Positions 6,790 to 9,265 of a stretch of 9,265 bases of DNA are shown here, piece after piece. Position 1 is the first letter of the stretch, and the number at the start of each line of letters is the position of its first letter. Made by a program: the position numbers and the translations under genes. Origin of the DNA: Planctomycetota bacterium (GTDB taxonomy: Bacteria > Planctomycetota > Phycisphaerae > Phycisphaerales > UBA1924); the NCBI GenBank assembly GCA_017303565.1, contig JAFLCM010000063.1, forward strand, positions 1 to 9,265. The letters are read 5' to 3'. The notes beneath the pieces were generated by a model. That model was not told the origin of the DNA and did no database searches. It saw only the letters and a program-made list of their open reading frames with translations.

Positions 6790-8871
6790 ATGAAGACCCC
6801 CGCCTTCACGCTGGCCGCGCTCGCCGGCATGGCGCTCACGCCCTCGACCCTCGCGCAGATCACCTGCACCGAAGTCGGCGGCGGCGCCACACCGCCCAAC
6901 TGCATCTTCAACCGCTCCTTCGAGGAGCCCCGAGCCTCCAACCAGGCACTCCCCGCACGATGGCGATCCTTCAACACCGCCATCCGCCGCTACGTCGGCG
7001 ACGGCCTGCTCCCCGAGGTCACCCCGCGCACCGGCATCGCCGCCATGGAGCTCCCCTCGGGCTTCGACTTCGCCGGTTTCGACACCGACCTCTTCGCCAG
7101 TTCCCTCGGCCTCTACTACGACCCCAAGTACGACCTCAACTGCGGCACCATGCAGGCCTGCGCCTGGTACCTCTCCCCCGTCGGACAGGGCCTCCAAGAC
7201 ACCAACGGCGGCCTGAAGGTCGAGTTCCGTAGGCCCGACCTTTCCGTCTACGACTACATCGAAGAACTCACCATCAACAACTCCACCGGCTACGCCGACG
7301 GAACCTGGAAGCAGATCTGCCTCACCTTCTCCCGCGCCGACTGGGACTTCGTCTACAACCGCAACAACAACGGCGTCCCCTACGACCTCCCGCCGAACCG
7401 CCTCAGCATCCTCCCGCTCCGCTTCGCCCCCGGCACCGGCGGCACCGGCACCATCTTCTGGGATGACGTCACCTACGAGCAGTACAACTCCAACGCCACC
7501 AGCTTCAACGAAGAAATCTGGGACGACAAGAACGTCGCCGCCACCGCGCGCCGCGATGCCACCATCACCGAGCCCGCCATCCCCGTCTTCCTCGACCAGG
7601 TCAACCCCGCCGGCCCCAAGACTTACCGCGTCGGCAACGGCTGCAACACCGCCAGCACCTACCAGGTCGTCGAGGTCAGCGACAGAACCCCCACCTCCAA
7701 CGGCTTCCCCCTCACCTACGCCGACATCGTCGCCAACGGCTACGTCCGCGCCTCGGTCCAGAAGACCGACGGCTCGTCCTCGTCCTTCGGCACCTCCGCC
7801 GTCGGCCAGCCCGGCGTCCGCTTCAACGGCAACCCCATCACCGTCGTCCCCACCATGACCGAGGCCCGCGTCCAGGCCACCTGGACCGCCGCGGTTGAGC
7901 CCGAGACCCAGCCCGGCCGCGCCCTCCCCTTCGGCGTCCAGAACACCGCCGCCTACGGCGCCTTCGCCAACCTCACCTCCACCCGCGTCTACCCCGACCC
8001 CGTCGTCGGAACCTCGAAGGCCACCGTGATGTTCAACTTCACGGCCGCCTCGTCCTTCACCCTTCCCACCGGCCGCGGCAACGACGCCTTCCGCCTTGCC
8101 TGGCTCTCCTCCATGCTCGCCACGCAGGCCGGCGGCCAATACGACGCCAACTACATCGCCGTCTCCAACGGCTCCAACACCCGCACGCTCCGCATCCCCG
8201 ATGCGCCGCGCAATGCCTACCTCTTCCCCTCCCCCGTCGCCATCAACGTCGGCGACACCGTCACCCTCTACAAGGACACCGCCGCTTCCTGGAACCCCGG
8301 CAGCCCCACGGTCGCCCTGAAACTCATCGCCGTCTCCGGCGCCACCGGCGGCCTCGGCATCCAGGGCTTCCTCGCTTCCAGCACCGACCCCAACGACGAC
8401 TCGCTCAGCGTCTGGGTCGAGTGGACCGGCGCGCCCTCCACCGTCACCGCCGGAACCAACATCACCGCCACCTTCGAACTCACCGCCACCAACCCCACCC
8501 CCAAGGGTGACGGGAACCACGACGGCGCCGTCACCTGCGCCGACGTCGACATCCTCAACTCCCTCTTCAACCAGACCACCGCCAGCGCCACCTTCAACGC
8601 CTACGTCGACATGAACAACGACGGCGTCATCAACACCGCCGACCATACCGCCCTCAACGCCCTTGCGGGCGGCGGCTGCGCCCCGCCCCCCGCCAACTGC
8701 ATCGGCGACTTCAACAACGACGGCGTCGTCAACACCGCCGACCTCACCACCTTCCTCGGACGCTTCGGCCAGACCGTCACCCCGGGCTCCACCGGCGACT
8801 TCAACAACGACGGCATCGTCAACACCCAGGACCTCACCACCTTCCTCGGCCGCTTCGGCCAACCCTGCTAG
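6790..8871 (+). CDS. Secreted protein with carbohydrate-binding-like domain and C-terminal dockerin-type repeats, 693 aa
   Basis: The product is exported: residues 1-22 form a Sec signal peptide with likely cleavage at TLA-Q23. Residues ~38-230 look like a jelly-roll carbohydrate-binding module: it opens with NCIFNRSFEE and closes with TIFWDDVTYEQY. Residues ~236-570 are beta-rich, Ser/Thr/Asn-rich and unrecognised. The C-terminus has four calcium loops of dockerin type: GDGNHDGAVTCADV (from 573), VDMNNDGVINTADH (from 606), GDFNNDGVVNTADL (from 639) and GDFNNDGIVNTQDL (from 669). The last two are nearly identical units ending LGRFGQ, and the protein ends in Cys. This C-terminal form is typical of secreted planctomycete (Phycisphaerales) proteins and may be a surface-retention signal. 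GGAG (6777-6780) lies 9 bases before ATG 6790. No catalytic motif was seen. Two LacI-like sites upstream suggest sugar control, and a glycan-binding role is inference. Confidence 0.85.
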   Translation: MKTPAFTLAALAGMALTPSTLAQITCTEVGGGATPPNCIFNRSFEEPRASNQALPARWRSFNTAIRRYVGDGLLPEVTPRTGIAAMELPSGFDFAGFDTDLFASSLGLYYDPKYDLNCGTMQACAWYLSPVGQGLQDTNGGLKVEFRRPDLSVYDYIEELTINNSTGYADGTWKQICLTFSRADWDFVYNRNNNGVPYDLPPNRLSILPLRFAPGTGGTGTIFWDDVTYEQYNSNATSFNEEIWDDKNVAATARRDATITEPAIPVFLDQVNPAGPKTYRVGNGCNTASTYQVVEVSDRTPTSNGFPLTYADIVANGYVRASVQKTDGSSSSFGTSAVGQPGVRFNGNPITVVPTMTEARVQATWTAAVEPETQPGRALPFGVQNTAAYGAFANLTSTRVYPDPVVGTSKATVMFNFTAASSFTLPTGRGNDAFRLAWLSSMLATQAGGQYDANYIAVSNGSNTRTLRIPDAPRNAYLFPSPVAINVGDTVTLYKDTAASWNPGSPTVALKLIAVSGATGGLGIQGFLASSTDPNDDSLSVWVEWTGAPSTVTAGTNITATFELTATNPTPKGDGNHDGAVTCADVDILNSLFNQTTASATFNAYVDMNNDGVINTADHTALNALAGGGCAPPPANCIGDFNNDGVVNTADLTTFLGRFGQTVTPGSTGDFNNDGIVNTQDLTTFLGRFGQPC
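8704..8862 (+). repeat. In-gene duplication of a 69-bp dockerin-type unit
   Basis: Bases 8704-8772 and 8794-8862 encode the last two 23-residue units. By direct comparison they differ at 6 of 69 bases, and differences fall at only a few codons (Val/Ile, Ala/Gln and two silent). A 21-base linker (TVTPGST) separates them. Such DNA identity points to a recent duplication or ongoing gene conversion. The two earlier units (8506-8571, 8605-8670) are more diverged. Confidence 0.85.
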
Positions 8872-8955
8872 AACCCCGAGCGTCAGCGAGCGGGCCGGCT
8901 TCAGACCCCCCGTCAGCGAGCGGGCCGCCATAGAACCCCGAGCGTCAGCGAGGGG
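8869..8955. repeat. Three-copy intergenic repeat with core CGTCAGCGAG
   Basis: The core CGTCAGCGAG occurs at 8881-8890, 8911-8920 and 8943-8952. Copies 1 and 3 are identical over 22 bases (8869-8890 and 8931-8952), beginning TAGAACCCCGAG. Copies 1 and 2 share the continuation CGGGCCG. The TAG at the head of copy 1 is the stop codon of the secreted-protein gene. From memory, very similar sequences are common between planctomycete genes, so this is probably a member of a dispersed repeat family; a genome-wide count would settle it. Confidence 0.75.
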
Positions 8956-8964
8956 CTTCCCCTC
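8950..8964. other. Short hairpin in the tail of repeat copy 3
   Basis: GAGGGG-CTT-CCCCTC forms a perfect 6-bp stem with a 3-base loop, running out of the third repeat copy. It has no T-run behind it, so it is not a classical terminator by itself, but it may protect the mRNA end or belong to the repeat unit. Confidence 0.5.
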
Positions 8965-8986
8965 TTCCTCCCCAACTCCACACCCC

Positions 8987-9018
8987 AAAGGGGCGACCCA
9001 CCACGGGCCGCCCCTTTT
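8987..9018 (+). terminator. Intrinsic terminator downstream of the secreted-protein gene
   Basis: The arms AAAGGGGCG (8987-8995) and CGCCCCTTT (9009-9017) pair over 9 bp. The 13-base loop can add an inner CCC/GGG pairing (8997-8999 with 9005-9007). TTTT, CA, TTT follows at 9015-9023. The A-run on the left arm means it could also work on the minus strand. It sits 115 bases after the stop codon and separates this unit from acpS. Confidence 0.8.
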
Positions 9019-9060
9019 CATTTCCCGCACCGCACCGCACTCACTCCCCACTCCCAGCGA

Positions 9061-9088
9061 CCAGTGCCCAGTGCCCAGTGCCCAGTGC
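9061..9088. repeat. Tandem heptamer repeat, four perfect copies of CCAGTGC
   Basis: Four uninterrupted copies of CCAGTGC fill 28 bases, 35 bases before the acpS start codon, in a pyrimidine-rich stretch without a ribosome site. In another phase the unit is GCCCAGT, one base away from the CCCCAGT heptamer known as a short tandemly repeated repetitive sequence in cyanobacteria. Copy number may vary between strains through slippage. Confidence 0.85.
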
Positions 9089-9123
9089 CTTCTTCTCTCC
9101 CTCCAACCCCTACCATCCCCACG

Positions 9124-9265
9124 ATGCCCCTGATCGCCCACGGGATCGACCTCGTCGACATCGCGCGGATCGCCCGGCTGCTCGCCGAGCACGAGGGGCG
9201 GTTCCGGGCACGCTGCTACACAGCGCGTGAACTCGCGCTCGCCGACGACGCCGGCCCCGCACGCC
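9124..9265 (+). CDS. acpS: Holo-[acyl-carrier-protein] synthase, first 47 codons (3' end outside the window)
   Basis: AcpS transfers 4'-phosphopantetheine from coenzyme A to a serine of acyl carrier protein, which activates it for fatty-acid synthesis. The visible N-terminus, MPLIAHGIDLVDIARIARLL then a Phe/Arg-rich stretch and YTARELALA, fits the family pattern GIDIVxIxRI ... FTxxEL. The Asp in GID (residue 9) is the expected magnesium ligand. The second metal-binding Glu and the rest of the ~120-130-residue enzyme lie beyond the edge. No Shine-Dalgarno sequence is visible before ATG 9124; the upstream bases are C/T-rich. The gene follows a terminator and repeats, so it is a separate unit unrelated to the sugar genes. 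Confidence 0.85.
   Translation, partial: MPLIAHGIDLVDIARIARLLAEHEGRFRARCYTARELALADDAGPAR

Noticed and set aside
8881..8952. CRISPR-like array from cores repeated every 30-32 bases
   Set aside because: The shared cores are short, intervals are partly conserved between copies, there are only three units, and no cas gene is present.
6730..9192. 820-codon minus-strand open frame opposite the secreted protein
   Set aside because: It is again low-complexity and Gly/Val/Asp-rich, spans a terminator and repeats, and has no recognisable domain. The plus strand encodes a signal peptide and dockerin loops.

Overview
The window is very GC-rich, with codons that end overwhelmingly in C or G, and it is densely packed. 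It most likely comes from a planctomycete, probably class Phycisphaerae. Three things point there: a single prepilin-type gene sitting inside a sugar-utilisation operon, a secreted protein ending in paired dockerin-type repeats that close with LGRFGQPC, and an intergenic repeat with the core CGTCAGCGAG. This placement is inferred from gene style, not from a marker gene.

Bases 2-6551 hold one tight plus-strand operon of six genes. It starts off the left edge with the C-terminal ~713 residues of a GH94-family disaccharide or oligosaccharide phosphorylase. Next come a pseudopilin (2146-2946), a small single-pass membrane protein of unknown function (2981-3343), a family-1 sugar-binding protein with a Tat-like leader (3347-4756), and two CUT1-type ABC permeases (4753-5682 and 5679-6551). 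Gaps are 2, 34 and 3 bases, and the last two junctions are 4-base GTGA overlaps. The simplest reading is import of a beta-linked disaccharide or short oligosaccharide by the ABC transporter, followed by cytoplasmic phosphorolysis by the GH94 enzyme, which saves ATP. No transporter ATPase is in view, so a shared MsmX/MalK-type ATPase or one encoded outside the window is expected. Why a pseudopilin and a small membrane protein are wedged between enzyme and transporter is the most open question.

Bases 6552-6789 are a regulatory intergenic region, visibly richer in A/T. It carries two pseudo-palindromes with a central CG that look like LacI-family operators, a weak possible promoter between them, and a good ribosome binding site. 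They precede a 693-residue secreted protein (6790-8871) with a jelly-roll carbohydrate-binding-like domain at its N-terminus and four EF-hand/dockerin-like calcium loops at its C-terminus. It is plausibly a surface or extracellular glycan-binding partner of the uptake operon under the same sugar regulator.

Bases 8872-9123 have no gene. They hold a three-copy dispersed-type repeat whose first copy contains the stop codon of the upstream gene, a short hairpin, a strong intrinsic terminator, and four perfect copies of a heptamer. The window ends with the first 47 codons of acpS (holo-ACP synthase), an unrelated housekeeping gene cut by the right edge.
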